Source: Gemmatimonadaceae bacterium | GTDB lineage: Bacteria > Gemmatimonadota > Gemmatimonadetes > Gemmatimonadales > Gemmatimonadaceae | Length of the DNA: 64,000 nt | Assembly (NCBI GenBank): GCA_019186945.1 | Contig: JABAQJ010000002.1 | Location: 85,897-149,896 of the forward strand | Direction: 5' to 3' | Shown: positions 1 through 8,433 of the stretch, one piece after another | Layout: each line of letters begins with the position of its first letter | Position numbering within the stretch: position 1 is the first letter of the stretch | Notes under the pieces: generated by a model | Database searches by the model: none | What the model saw: only the letters and a program-made list of their open reading frames with translations | What the model was told of the DNA's origin: nothing | Program-made: the position numbers and the translations under genes

Positions 1-32
1 CTCGCCGTTCCAGACACCGTGCGCACCAGTGG

Positions 33-353
33 TCACGCGAACGGGAGCTTGAAAGGGAGGTTGAGCCCCCCGGTCAGTTTCGACATCTCCATCTGTGCCA
101 GTTCCTGCGCCCTCTTGTGCGCATCGGCAACCGCCACGACGATGAGATCCTCGAGCATCTCCAAGTCGTTCGGGTTCACGGCCGCCGGATCCAGCTTCAC
201 GCGCTTTATCTGGCCGCGACCGTCCGCTTCCACGGTAACCATGCCGCCACCGGCCGAACCGGTGACGGACAGTTGCTGCAGGTCGTTCTGCATCTGTTCG
301 AGACGCGCCTGCATTGCCTGCGCATCCTGCAGCATCTTGAAGAGGTCCCGCAT
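33..353 (-). CDS. ybaB: YbaB/EbfC family nucleoid-associated protein
   Basis: A 106-residue protein with the YbaB/EbfC layout: an N-terminal helix rich in Met and Gln (MRDLFKMLQDAQAMQARLEQ), a central beta segment with Gly-Gly-Gly followed by a VTVEADGRGQIKRV strand, and a C-terminal helix (VAVADAHKRAQELAQ). The family forms small dimers that bind DNA and coat the nucleoid. It lies 63 bases downstream of dnaX on the same strand, the conserved dnaX-ybaB-recR order. recR itself would start at or just beyond the left window edge; a GTG near position 17 could be its start, but too little is visible to call it. The C-terminal helix ends in a short LPFKLPFA tail. The start ATG follows a weak purine-rich site. 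The family assignment is solid; the role in DNA repair is known only from the family context. Confidence 0.95.
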   Translation of the reverse strand: MRDLFKMLQDAQAMQARLEQMQNDLQQLSVTGSAGGGMVTVEADGRGQIKRVKLDPAAVNPNDLEMLEDLIVVAVADAHKRAQELAQMEMSKLTGGLNLPFKLPFA

Positions 354-416
354 TCGGTTCTCGGTGGCGTTGACGGGGGGGAAGCTACGAATCGTGTGAC
401 CCGCGCGGCAAGCGAT

Positions 417-2228
417 TCAGTCGAGCATCGCGAGGTCGAGTTCGTCGATAGCGGCACGAAGCACCGGATCGCGTTTCCGCAAAGCGGCGACGGTATCGCT
501 GCGAACCGACTCGTGGGACATGCGACTGCTGCCCGCGCTGCCCTCGCTGCGACGCAAGTTGAGTTTCACGACGCCAGGCAATCGCGGCCTGAGCGCGGCC
601 AGCAGGTCCGAAGTCTTCTCCGTGAGGGCGTCCAGCGCGCTCGCGCCGTCGACCTGAAGCGTCAACGTACCCGATGCCGTGATCGCGGTGGGAAGGACGT
701 GCTCGAGCAACGAGCCAAGCGTGCGGCGGTCCTGTCGGATGACAGCGACCGCATCATCCCAGGCACCGACGACGGTGTTGATGTCCGGAACGGCGCCGTG
801 AAGACTTCCAATCGCCGGTGACGGTGCCCGGCCCACTGCTGGCGCATGCGCGTCCTCTACCGCTGCAACACCTCTGGACGACGCCCGCACCCCTCCGGCA
901 CCACGATCCCGACCATCGATCCGGCGGCCCTCCGGCGCAACGTCTTCCGCCGTTCGTCGCATGCGCGATTGGGAGGGTCCGGAAGCATCACGATCGCTCT
1001 GTCGTACGGATTCCTTTCCACCGGACGCACCCCTCGAGACAGTTCCCGAGGAGCCGCGGCCCGCCGGCCCGGGTTCCGACCCTCCGTCAGCCGAACTCGG
1101 CACCGCGCGGAGCAACTCCTCTATGGTAACGGTGCGATCCAGCAGCGAAAAGCGGACAAGCAGCAGCTCCAACAAGAGCTGTTGCTGCGCCGATCGCCGG
1201 AACCTCGGTTCGATTTCTGCCAGCGCCGACAGCATGCGGATCAGGTCACCCGGGGACAGCAGCCCCTTGCGTTCGTCCAGCGCGCGCCGCGCATTCTCCG
1301 AGATGTCCTGTGGCGCTGCCCCGAGCTCGACGGCGAGCTGCGCGCGCAGCAACTCGCCAAGGCCGGCCATGAACTGACCCAGGTCGACACCGAGCTCGAC
1401 CAGTCGGCCCACGATCGCGAAAATATCGGCCGGACGGCGTGCGGCGATGATGTCGAGCACCGCAAGGTATTCGTCCTCCGCAACAAGGCCGAGCGCTTCG
1501 CGGACGCGATCGACGGTAATGGCGCCGTCTCCCAGCGCCAGAACCTGATCCGTCAGACTCAACGCATCGCGCATCGAGCCGTCCGCTGCGCGCGCGATGA
1601 TCGCCAGGGCGTCGCTTTCGGCACTCACGTCCTCGCCAGCGAGGACGAACGTCAGGCGTTCGCGGACTTCCGCGGGACCGATGCGCTTGAAGTCGAACCG
1701 CTGCAGCCGACTGAGGACGGGAGCGGCCGACTGGGCGATCTTGTGCGGTTCCGTGGTCGCAAACACGAATACGACGCGTGGTGGCGGCTCCTCGAGAATC
1801 TTGAGGAGCGCATTCCACGCCTCGCGCGTGAGCATGTGCGCTTCGTCGACGATGTAGACCTTCCATCGATCGCCGCCCGATGGCGCATACATCGCCCTTT
1901 CGCGCAAGTCCCGGGCATCGTCGACGCCACGATTGGACGCGGCATCGATCTCGACCACATCCAGACTGGCCGACCCCGCCCAGATGCGCTGGCAGCTCAC
2001 ACACGCCCCGCACGGCTCGCCGTCGCTCCGCTTGTTCTCACAGTTGAGCGCCATCGCCAAGACTCGTGCGAGCGTGGTTTTTCCCACGCCGCGCGGACCG
2101 CACATCAGGTATCCGTGCGCAACACGCCCGCGCGCAATCGCGCCCTTGAGCGTGTTCGAGACGTGCGACTGCACCGCCACTTCAGCGAATGTCCTGGGAC
2201 GGTACTTACGGGCGAGAGCAAGCGACAT
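417..2228 (-). CDS. dnaX: DNA polymerase III subunit gamma/tau
   Basis: This 603-residue protein is the clamp-loader ATPase of the replicative polymerase. Residues 44-51 are a perfect Walker A motif (GPRGVGKT). Cys63, Cys73, Cys76 and Cys79 form the zinc-binding insertion typical of DnaX. The Walker B motif VDEAH is at residues 127-131 and the sensor 1 strand (FVFATTEPHKI) at 154-164. The SRC-type motif reads Ser-Arg-Leu here instead of Ser-Arg-Cys. The clamp-loader oligomerisation domain ends near residue 370. It is followed by a low-complexity Gly/Ser/Arg/Asp linker (about 375-470) and a short tau-like C-terminal domain. I saw no obvious slippery site for making a gamma form. It is the middle gene of an ffs-dnaX-ybaB cluster, with the SRP RNA gene about 150 bases upstream. 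Confidence 0.97.
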   Translation of the reverse strand: MSLALARKYRPRTFAEVAVQSHVSNTLKGAIARGRVAHGYLMCGPRGVGKTTLARVLAMALNCENKRSDGEPCGACVSCQRIWAGSASLDVVEIDAASNRGVDDARDLRERAMYAPSGGDRWKVYIVDEAHMLTREAWNALLKILEEPPPRVVFVFATTEPHKIAQSAAPVLSRLQRFDFKRIGPAEVRERLTFVLAGEDVSAESDALAIIARAADGSMRDALSLTDQVLALGDGAITVDRVREALGLVAEDEYLAVLDIIAARRPADIFAIVGRLVELGVDLGQFMAGLGELLRAQLAVELGAAPQDISENARRALDERKGLLSPGDLIRMLSALAEIEPRFRRSAQQQLLLELLLVRFSLLDRTVTIEELLRAVPSSADGGSEPGPAGRGSSGTVSRGASGGKESVRQSDRDASGPSQSRMRRTAEDVAPEGRRIDGRDRGAGGVRASSRGVAAVEDAHAPAVGRAPSPAIGSLHGAVPDINTVVGAWDDAVAVIRQDRRTLGSLLEHVLPTAITASGTLTLQVDGASALDALTEKTSDLLAALRPRLPGVVKLNLRRSEGSAGSSRMSHESVRSDTVAALRKRDPVLRAAIDELDLAMLD

Positions 2229-2333
2229 CGCGAGCGTCTGGCAAGTTCGGGGAGCGGCAGAAAGCCGAACGTAGCGCCGATCGAATGGCGTTGACCATGC
2301 AAGTTACTGCCATGACCGCCGATCCAGAACGAA

Positions 2334-2375
2334 CCACGGGCGCGTCCACCTCCGTGAGGTCGAGCGCGCCCGTGG
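2334..2375 (-). terminator. Hairpin terminator downstream of the SRP RNA gene
   Basis: An 11-base perfect inverted repeat (CCACGGGCGCG at 2334-2344, CGCGCCCGTGG at 2365-2375) encloses a second small hairpin (ACCTC/GAGGT). Reading on the minus strand, it begins 4 bases after the SRP RNA ends and is followed by TTCGTTCTGG, a weak T-rich run. This placement suits intrinsic or hairpin-assisted termination of the short RNA just before dnaX. Confidence 0.7.
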
Positions 2376-2379
2376 CAAT

Positions 2380-2477
2380 GCTCCAGGCCTGACGAAGCGA
2401 CGCAGAACACCGCGTGCCGCTGCTACCTTCGGGGTCCTGACGGAGTTGGCGGGCCCGTGACCTCCGGGACCTGGAGC
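2380..2477 (-). ncRNA. ffs: Signal recognition particle RNA, bacterial small type (4.5S)
   Basis: On the minus strand this segment carries the SRP core: GTCAGG, then CCCCGAAGG (the GNRA-like tip of helix 8), then AGCAGCGG, and a 3' strand with TCAGGCCTGGAGC. The two ends pair over eight bases (GCTCCAGG at the 5' end, CCTGGAGC at the 3' end), giving a single hairpin of about 98 nt, the normal size for a bacterial SRP RNA without an Alu domain. The RNA binds Ffh and guides membrane and secreted proteins to the translocon. Location directly upstream of dnaX is a known arrangement (as in Bacillus). The exact 5' and 3' ends are estimated from the closing stem. A covariance-model search would settle them. 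Confidence 0.9.
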
Positions 2478-2566
2478 GGAAAGAAGTCTAGCGGCGCACC
2501 GGCACGGTTGCCACTGCCAGTGCCCCGGTTCCACACGGCGAGTGGCAGTACTGTCCAAGGCTGGTT

Positions 2567-3637
2567 CTAGGCCGTCTGGACCGGCCACTCGGACGTGTCA
2601 CCCATCGCCCGCCATGCCTCGTCGAGAGCCGTTCGCACCAGTTCGGCTGCCCGTTTTGCATCGTCGAGAGACACGTCCAAGTGCATCACGCAACGGATGC
2701 GCGTGGGAGTCCATTGCGACACCAGCACGCCGGCGTCCTGCGCACGCCGAACGATATCCGCTGCGGCAAGCCCGGGCGCAAGATCCACCATGACAATGTT
2801 CGTCTCCGGTGGGACGACGGAGGCGGCGATCGCCCGATCGACGATCGCCGCGAACTCGGTCGCCTTGTCGTGATCCTCCGCCAGCCGCGGCAGGTTCGTC
2901 TCCATACCGTACAGCGCCGCCGCAGCGAGGATGCCGCATTGCCGCATCGCGCCGCCGAACCGCGCGCGCGCCTCGCGCGCCAGCCCGATCGCCTCCGTCG
3001 TTCCCGCTAACGCTCCTCCCACGGGTGCGCCCAGGCCCTTGGAAAACGACACCATGACGGTATCCACTTGCGCGGCAAATTCGGCAAGGGCAGTCCCGGT
3101 CGCCGCCGACGCATTCCACAGGCGTGCGCCATCGAGGTGCACACGACAGGAGCGGCGGCGCGCCACCTCCGCCATGGCCTTCACACCTGCCAGTGGCGTG
3201 ACCCTCCCTCCACCACTGTTGTGCGTATTCTCCAGGCAGACCAGAGAAGGACGCGTTGTGAAACGCGAGGCAGGTCGGAAGGCTCGCTCCAGCGATGCCG
3301 CATCCATCATCGGCCCTTCGCTGACCACCATGCGGATCTGCACGCCGGAAAGCGCCGCGGCGCCAGCCATTTCCCGCTCGGCGATATGCGAGGTCTCGTC
3401 GGCAAAGATCTCGGTCCCACGCTCGCCCAACACCCAGATGGCGGCCTGGTTCGCCATCGTGCCACTGGGGAAGAAAAGGGCCTGTTCCTTGCCGAGCAGT
3501 TCAGCGACGCGTTCCTCCAGCCGACGTGTGGTCGGGTCGCCATCCAGAACATCGTCGCCTACCTCCGCCTCAGCGATGGCGCGGCGCATTCCAGCCGACG
3601 GCTTCGTAACCGTATCCGAGCGCATATCGATCGTCAT
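2567..3637 (-). CDS. ltaE: Low-specificity L-threonine aldolase (PLP enzyme)
   Basis: A 356-residue fold-type I PLP enzyme that splits L-threonine or L-allo-threonine into glycine and acetaldehyde. Visible motifs are the N-terminal MRSDTVTKPS, the DDVLDGDPTTRRLEE segment, FFPSGTMANQ, the PLP-stacking histidine in ETSHI (residue 84), the cofactor aspartate in HLDGAR (169) and the Schiff-base lysine in SFSKGLGAP (Lys200). Length matches the family. I chose the ATG at 3637 because it gives MTIDMRSD, the normal family start. The open frame runs further upstream only because it overlaps the yihY reading frame. It sits 32 bases downstream of the yihY gene and is probably the last protein gene of the long carbon-metabolism operon. 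One of the rare TTA codons (GCG TTA GCG, near 3008) lies in it. Confidence 0.93.
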   Translation of the reverse strand: MTIDMRSDTVTKPSAGMRRAIAEAEVGDDVLDGDPTTRRLEERVAELLGKEQALFFPSGTMANQAAIWVLGERGTEIFADETSHIAEREMAGAAALSGVQIRMVVSEGPMMDAASLERAFRPASRFTTRPSLVCLENTHNSGGGRVTPLAGVKAMAEVARRRSCRVHLDGARLWNASAATGTALAEFAAQVDTVMVSFSKGLGAPVGGALAGTTEAIGLAREARARFGGAMRQCGILAAAALYGMETNLPRLAEDHDKATEFAAIVDRAIAASVVPPETNIVMVDLAPGLAAADIVRRAQDAGVLVSQWTPTRIRCVMHLDVSLDDAKRAAELVRTALDEAWRAMGDTSEWPVQTA

Positions 3638-3669
3638 GCGCCAAATGTCGCGCCGAAATCGCCGGACGT

Positions 3670-4719
3670 CTACGGAGCGATCGAGCCCCCAGCGTATCCA
3701 ATCGATGCTTCGTGCCGCGGATCGTCGAAGGTCTCCTGCTGGACCCGCAGCTGGCGGCGCAATTCGTGCACCTGCGCCACCTCCCCACCAATGATGAATA
3801 CAAGAGCCGCGTAATACACCCAGAAAACGATCGAAACGACGGCGTACAGCGTCCCGGTGTAGAGCGATCCCGGATCGAAACGCCGAGTGACGATCGTGTA
3901 GACGTTGCGCGCGATCTCGAAAAGGACGCCCGTCGTGAGTGCGCCAACGAGCGCCTGCTGCCAGCGGATCTTCCGATTTGGCAGGTACCTGAACAGGCCG
4001 TAGAACGCGACAACCACAAACACGAACGCCAGCAGCCGACCCACCGCGTATTCGACACGTCCGATGACGTCGGCTGGCAGCCCGAGGGCATCCAGCAGCC
4101 CTACACCGCGCGTAGTGCCTATCGCCAGATACGCCGAGATCGCGAAATAGGCAATGAGCAGTGTCCCACTGATGATCGTGATCCGCAGATCGAAGATCTT
4201 GCCGCCGATTATCCCGCGATCGTACTCGATGTCGAACACCTCGGCCAATACGGTGCGGAGCGATCCGAAGAGGCGCGCCGTGAACCACACGAACACGATG
4301 GCGGACCAGAAACCCAGCGAACCGCGCGCAGTCAGTGCGCTTTCCAGCAGGGCACGGAGCGGCTCGTAGCTGGACTCGTCCATTGGGGGGAGGAGCGTCT
4401 GGATGAACGCCCAGACTTCGGCCGACGCGAACGCCACACGCCGGTTGAGTACGTACGCCAGTCCGGAAATGACGAGGAGGACGAACGGAACGATCGCCAG
4501 CAGGATGTTGAACGCTACCCCGCCGGCGAGAAAGAAAACGTTGTCTTCTCCGCTCGAGAACCAGACGCGTTTCACATAGTCGGCGAGTATTGCCAGCAGC
4601 TCGCGCGGGTGCAGCAGGAGGAACGCCAGGCGTTCCGTCGCGCGGTTCTGCGGTGGCGGAGGACGGAGAACGGTCGCGTGACGTCCAGTCCGCACGCGAC
4701 CGCTTCCCGTACCCGTCAC
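3670..4719 (-). CDS. YihY/BrkB family inner-membrane protein
   Basis: The 349-residue product has about six hydrophobic segments: around residues 62-87, 130-155, 180-205, 225-245, 255-275 and 290-315. It carries the YihY signature GGVAFNILLAIVPFVLLV near the first helix. The family (formerly linked to RNase BN by mistake) is an integral membrane protein of unknown activity. The N-terminal 40 residues are basic and cytoplasmic; the C-terminus is polar. The start is GTG, only 3 bases after the aldolase stop codon, which suggests translational coupling. Why a BrkB protein sits among glycolytic genes is not clear from sequence. Membrane protein: sure. Biological role: unknown. Confidence 0.88.
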   Translation of the reverse strand: MTGTGSGRVRTGRHATVLRPPPPQNRATERLAFLLLHPRELLAILADYVKRVWFSSGEDNVFFLAGGVAFNILLAIVPFVLLVISGLAYVLNRRVAFASAEVWAFIQTLLPPMDESSYEPLRALLESALTARGSLGFWSAIVFVWFTARLFGSLRTVLAEVFDIEYDRGIIGGKIFDLRITIISGTLLIAYFAISAYLAIGTTRGVGLLDALGLPADVIGRVEYAVGRLLAFVFVVVAFYGLFRYLPNRKIRWQQALVGALTTGVLFEIARNVYTIVTRRFDPGSLYTGTLYAVVSIVFWVYYAALVFIIGGEVAQVHELRRQLRVQQETFDDPRHEASIGYAGGSIAP

Positions 4720-4722
4720 GTC

Positions 4723-6147
4723 TCAGTCGCTGAGAGTGGCGTCGTCCGGAGCCGCGCTGACCGCCACGTGTCCATCGGTTCCCGGCATCGGTCGATGGAT
4801 CGCCATCGGTCGCACGGTCCGCCGCACCAGAGACTTGGTCCCGCCGATGGCCAGCTGCGTGAAAAGGAACTCGAACTTCGCGTCGTATGCGGCTGCCAGC
4901 GATTCACGCGTCTCCTGGGGCAGATCCCACATTTCGCGCTTGAACGGGCCGATGGCTTTCTTTCGCGTCTTGTAGAAGAACTGCTCGTCCGAGTCCTTCT
5001 CCTTTCGTTCATCCTTGGCATTGACGCGCAACCAGCCGTAGATCTCCTCGCGGAGTTCCGTCGGAAGCTGGTCGTACAGCATGTTCTGGAAGTTCGTGGC
5101 CAAGTGAATCTCGGCGGTTTCCGTGCGCGGGAAGTTGTTGAACGCCGCATCTGGCAGCGTCGAGGCGCCGTGTTGCACGGCACCGGACAGCTGGTACTTC
5201 TGGCGTGCGACGCGAGACAGGTCCTCGAGCGTCTTGAGGTCCAGTGCCACTTCCGCGATCGATCCGTCGGCCAACACGATTCCACCGTGCGAGGTGCCGG
5301 ACTGCACGGAGATCTTGGAGAGTCCCTTCATTCCCGGGGCGCGTTTCTCCAGTGTCTCGTTGAATCCGTCCATGAAGGCCTCGAGTTCCGGCACCGTGCT
5401 GTTCTCCGTCCCGACTTCGCCGATCTCGCCACCGACAGAGACCGTGATCCCCTGAGGTTCGAGGCCACGGACGTACTGCGTCAGTTCCGCGCAGGTCTCG
5501 AAGTTCCGGCGCTGCTGTTCGGCAAGCGTGGGTTGAGCGAGGTCGACCAAGGTCGACGTGTCGACGTCGATGTTGAAGAAGCCCGCGTCTATCGCCTCGT
5601 GTGCCAGCTGGCGCACATTGTTGACTTCGGCGACCGGATCGGCCGCGAACTTCTTCGCGTTTACCTGGAAGTGGTCGCCCTGAATGAACACGGGGCCACG
5701 GAAACCTTCACGGAGGGCTGCCGCCAGCATGACGGTGACATATTCGGCCGGACGCTGGTCCGTGTAGGCGATTTCCGATCGCGCGATCTCCAGGATAAAC
5801 GCGCCTACATCCAGGCGATTCGCCGTACGAAAAATCGCTCGTGCGGTGTCGTACGATGACGCACGGACGTTGATCGCAGGGACCGTGAACCCGTGGCACT
5901 CGCCGCGCCCCCGAGCCATGTACAGATCGTGGATAGACGATGGACGAACGCCGGCATGCTGGGCCAATTCCCAGATCAGCCAACGCGCGTAGTCGCGCGT
6001 TTTCTGTTCCCCGAAAACCGCATCGCGAACCAGTGCGTCCATTCGATCCGACGCCAGAGAGGTTTCGCGCACCACTTGCACCGACCCGCCAGTCCTGAGC
6101 ACGTCCGCGCCGAATGCGGCGTGCGCGCTCGCAGTTGATTCCGTCAT
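4723..6147 (-). CDS. Class II (zinc-dependent) fructose-bisphosphate aldolase-type enzyme
   Basis: A 474-residue protein related to class II aldolases. Its barrel strands are readable: HGFTVPAINVRA, GAFILEIARSE, the zinc-ligand segment FIQGDHFQVN, GFFNIDVDTSTLVD, ITVSVGGEIGEVG and ISVQSGTSHGG with the C-terminal active-site His. It is longer than the E. coli enzyme (about 360), with an extra N-terminal region (about 70 residues) and a C-terminal region resembling the long class II-like subgroup. It should interconvert fructose 1,6-bisphosphate with two triose phosphates; a tagatose- or other sugar-bisphosphate substrate cannot be excluded. The ATG at 6147 follows a GAGG site. Its neighbours are pgi upstream and yihY 3 bases downstream, consistent with a glycolysis/gluconeogenesis operon. 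Confidence 0.85.
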   Translation of the reverse strand: MTESTASAHAAFGADVLRTGGSVQVVRETSLASDRMDALVRDAVFGEQKTRDYARWLIWELAQHAGVRPSSIHDLYMARGRGECHGFTVPAINVRASSYDTARAIFRTANRLDVGAFILEIARSEIAYTDQRPAEYVTVMLAAALREGFRGPVFIQGDHFQVNAKKFAADPVAEVNNVRQLAHEAIDAGFFNIDVDTSTLVDLAQPTLAEQQRRNFETCAELTQYVRGLEPQGITVSVGGEIGEVGTENSTVPELEAFMDGFNETLEKRAPGMKGLSKISVQSGTSHGGIVLADGSIAEVALDLKTLEDLSRVARQKYQLSGAVQHGASTLPDAAFNNFPRTETAEIHLATNFQNMLYDQLPTELREEIYGWLRVNAKDERKEKDSDEQFFYKTRKKAIGPFKREMWDLPQETRESLAAAYDAKFEFLFTQLAIGGTKSLVRRTVRPMAIHRPMPGTDGHVAVSAAPDDATLSD

Positions 6148-6196
6148 GTACGCCTCGTTCGAGTGCCTGACGAGTGGCGCGATCGCGCCACCCCGG

Positions 6197-7576
6197 TCAT
6201 ATGAAGTACTTCGGATTGCGCTTCGGCAAGCTGTCCCATTCCTGGCGTGCGTCATCGAATCCCGGACGTCCAAGCATCGCATAAGCAAAACGCTTGCCCA
6301 ACTCGACTCCTGGCTGATCGAATGCGTCAATCCCGTAGAGATCGCCGGCAACGGCGGTTGCGATTTCCAGCAGCATCATCAGGCCGCCGACGTGCCATGC
6401 GTCCACACGATCCAGTTCGATCGTCATGTTCAAGCGGCCGCGCTGCGCGAGTGCCCCAGCCGTTGCACGGTGTTCCACGTGCAGCAGTTCCCCGATCCGA
6501 TGTCCGCCAAGGTACGCCAAATCGGGCACTTCGCCATGGGCAGACGGGATCGGGAGCGCGTCGACCACCTCGGATACGGAGACGAAGGTGACAGTCTTGT
6601 CAGCTGGTCCTTCCATGAACAGCTGGACCTGGGCATGCTGGTCCGTGGCGCCAAGAGCCGCCAGTGGCGTCGGGCCGACGTGGGCGCCACCAGGCTGCAC
6701 TTTCCCCAGACTCTCTGCCCACAGTTGCACGAACCACGCCGCCATATCTCGGAGCGGATCGCTGTACGGCATGAGCACGTGAATCCGCCGGTCGCGCACC
6801 GTGTCTGCCAGCCATTGCAGCGTGGCATACGTCCCGGAGATGTTGTCCTGCAGACGATCCGTCTCGCAGCGCTGGCGCATCGCCTCTGCCCCCGAGAGCA
6901 GCGCGACGACGTCGATCCCGATCAGGGCTGCGGGCAGCACGCCGACCGGTGTCAACACGCTGAATCGACCGCCCACATCCGGCGGGATATCCAGCGCCGT
7001 GATGCCTTCGGCGCGCGCGATCGGTCGGAGCGCGCCCTTCGCGGGATCCGTGATGAAAATCAGGTGTTCGCGCAGCGGCAGTCCCGCCTGTGCCAGACGG
7101 CCGCGGACCACCAGGTACTGCGCCATCGTCTCCGCGGTGCCACCGGACTTCGACGTCACCAGGAACAGTGTGCGATCGAGTGCCACCCGAGTCAGCACCG
7201 CGCTGATCGTAGCCGGATCGACGTTATCGAGGACGTGGAGACGTGGCCAGCCATCGCGCGACTTTACGTCGAGCGTGTTCCAGCCGTGCGGGCGGAGCGC
7301 CGTGCGCAGGGCAATCGGTCCGAGCGCCGATCCACCGATTCCAAGGACGACGACGTCGTCGTAACGACCGCGGGTCGCTGCCACGACGGCCTGGCTCTGG
7401 GCCAGGAGCGCAGTGTCCGAGGGCAGGTCGAAGAAGCCAAGGTCGCCTCGCGCGCGCCGGGCCGAAACGGCCGACCACGCGCGTCGGAATGTCCGGGATG
7501 CGTCGCCCCACGTAGTGGCGTCCAAGCCTCCAGCCACGGCATCGGACATCATGTTGCTATAGTCGAGATGGATCAT
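6197..7576 (-). CDS. pgi: Glucose-6-phosphate isomerase
   Basis: A 459-residue phosphoglucose isomerase that interconverts glucose 6-phosphate and fructose 6-phosphate. Sugar-phosphate binding loops are clear: LGIGGSALGP (78-87), SKSGGTAET (142-150) and the PROSITE-like signature GGRFSVLTPVG (202-212). The C-terminal catalytic segment FDQPGVELGK holds the lysine. The length fits the shorter bacterial PGI type rather than the 550-residue E. coli type. The ATG overlaps the stop codon of the preceding metallo-hydrolase gene (ATGA, 7573-7576), so the two are translationally coupled. The open frame continues upstream only as read-through of that gene's other frame. Confidence 0.96.
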   Translation of the reverse strand: MIHLDYSNMMSDAVAGGLDATTWGDASRTFRRAWSAVSARRARGDLGFFDLPSDTALLAQSQAVVAATRGRYDDVVVLGIGGSALGPIALRTALRPHGWNTLDVKSRDGWPRLHVLDNVDPATISAVLTRVALDRTLFLVTSKSGGTAETMAQYLVVRGRLAQAGLPLREHLIFITDPAKGALRPIARAEGITALDIPPDVGGRFSVLTPVGVLPAALIGIDVVALLSGAEAMRQRCETDRLQDNISGTYATLQWLADTVRDRRIHVLMPYSDPLRDMAAWFVQLWAESLGKVQPGGAHVGPTPLAALGATDQHAQVQLFMEGPADKTVTFVSVSEVVDALPIPSAHGEVPDLAYLGGHRIGELLHVEHRATAGALAQRGRLNMTIELDRVDAWHVGGLMMLLEIATAVAGDLYGIDAFDQPGVELGKRFAYAMLGRPGFDDARQEWDSLPKRNPKYFI

Positions 7577-8391
7577 TCGTCTCCTTCCGACACTTCGTCG
7601 GCCAGCGAATCGCCATCCACGGCAACGACGAGGCCATCGAACGCCGGTGAAACACCGCGCGGAAGCTTCGCACGAAGATCGGCGTGGAAGTTCTCGTGTG
7701 TGAGGTGAGTAAGGAAGGTCCGCTCCGCGCCCACCGAAGCGGACACCGCCAGCGCTTCGCCAATCGACAGATGGGTTGGGTGCTGCTTGTGGAAGAGCGC
7801 ATTCACGACCAGGACGCGCGCGCCACGAAGAAGAGCGATCGCTTCCTCGGGTACGCGTTTCGCGTCCGTTACGTATGCGAACGGACCGATTCGGAAGCCC
7901 AGCACGGTCGTGTTTCCGTGCGGCAGCGCGATTGCGCGTACCGTGGCGTCGCCGATCGTGACCGCTTCGCCGTCCCGGATGGGCAGCGCCTTTCCTTCCG
8001 GCTTGGACGTCCCCGGCATCGGCCGTACGCTCTCGTCGAAGATATACGGGAAGCGCTGCGCGAGTCGGTCCAGCGTTTCCGGCAAGCCGTACATCGGGAG
8101 TGGCGAATCGCGTCGGACCGTGAACGCCCGGATGTCGTCGACGCCATGGATATGGTCGGCGTGATCGTGCGTGAACAGGACTGCGTCGACGCGATCGATG
8201 CCTGCTGCCAGCAGCTGCAACCGCAACTCGGGTGGCGTATCGAGCAGTAGGCGGGTACCGGTGTCCGTCTCCACGATCGCGCCCACGCGAGTGCGGCGGT
8301 CGCGTGGATCCGTCGAGTGACAGACGGCGCAGGGGCAGCCGATCTGCGGCACGCCGAAGCTCGTGCCGGTTCCGAGAAACGTCAGCTTCAC
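7573..8391 (-). CDS. Metallo-beta-lactamase-fold phosphodiesterase, PhnP-like
   Basis: A 272-residue MBL-fold hydrolase. The start MKLTFLGTGTSFGVP is the classic first strand; the metal motif THDHADH is at residues 74-80, and later ligands lie in ALPHGN and LTHLTHEN. The GCPCAVC cluster near residues 18-24 resembles the extra structural zinc site of PhnP, the 5-phosphoribosyl 1,2-cyclic phosphate phosphodiesterase. However, no phn genes are nearby. I chose the GTG at 8391 because it gives the family N-terminus and follows a GAGG site; the open frame extends 11 codons further to a TTG. It lies 42 bases after pyk and overlaps pgi by 4 bases, so it is made together with glycolytic enzymes. Substrate unknown; removal of a damaged or cyclic sugar phosphate is a reasonable guess. 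Confidence 0.85.
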   Translation of the reverse strand: MKLTFLGTGTSFGVPQIGCPCAVCHSTDPRDRRTRVGAIVETDTGTRLLLDTPPELRLQLLAAGIDRVDAVLFTHDHADHIHGVDDIRAFTVRRDSPLPMYGLPETLDRLAQRFPYIFDESVRPMPGTSKPEGKALPIRDGEAVTIGDATVRAIALPHGNTTVLGFRIGPFAYVTDAKRVPEEAIALLRGARVLVVNALFHKQHPTHLSIGEALAVSASVGAERTFLTHLTHENFHADLRAKLPRGVSPAFDGLVVAVDGDSLADEVSEGDE

Positions 8392-8433
8392 CGGACGCCC
8401 TCGTGGCCGTACCGCGTGCACCAAGCCATCGCG

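Noticed and set aside
1..18. Possible start of recR (GTG near 17)
   Set aside because: Only a few codons are inside the window; gene order makes it likely but sequence does not show it.
846..2294. A 482-codon plus-strand open frame opposite dnaX
   Set aside because: Antisense to dnaX, no recognisable protein features.
3638..4288. N-terminal extension of the threonine aldolase frame
   Set aside because: It overlaps yihY and the family start is at MTIDMRSD; the extension is frame read-through.
3712..5859. A 715-codon plus-strand open frame opposite yihY and fba
   Set aside because: It is antisense to two clear genes, rich in Arg/His/Gln as expected for a shadow of GC-rich DNA, and shows no domain.
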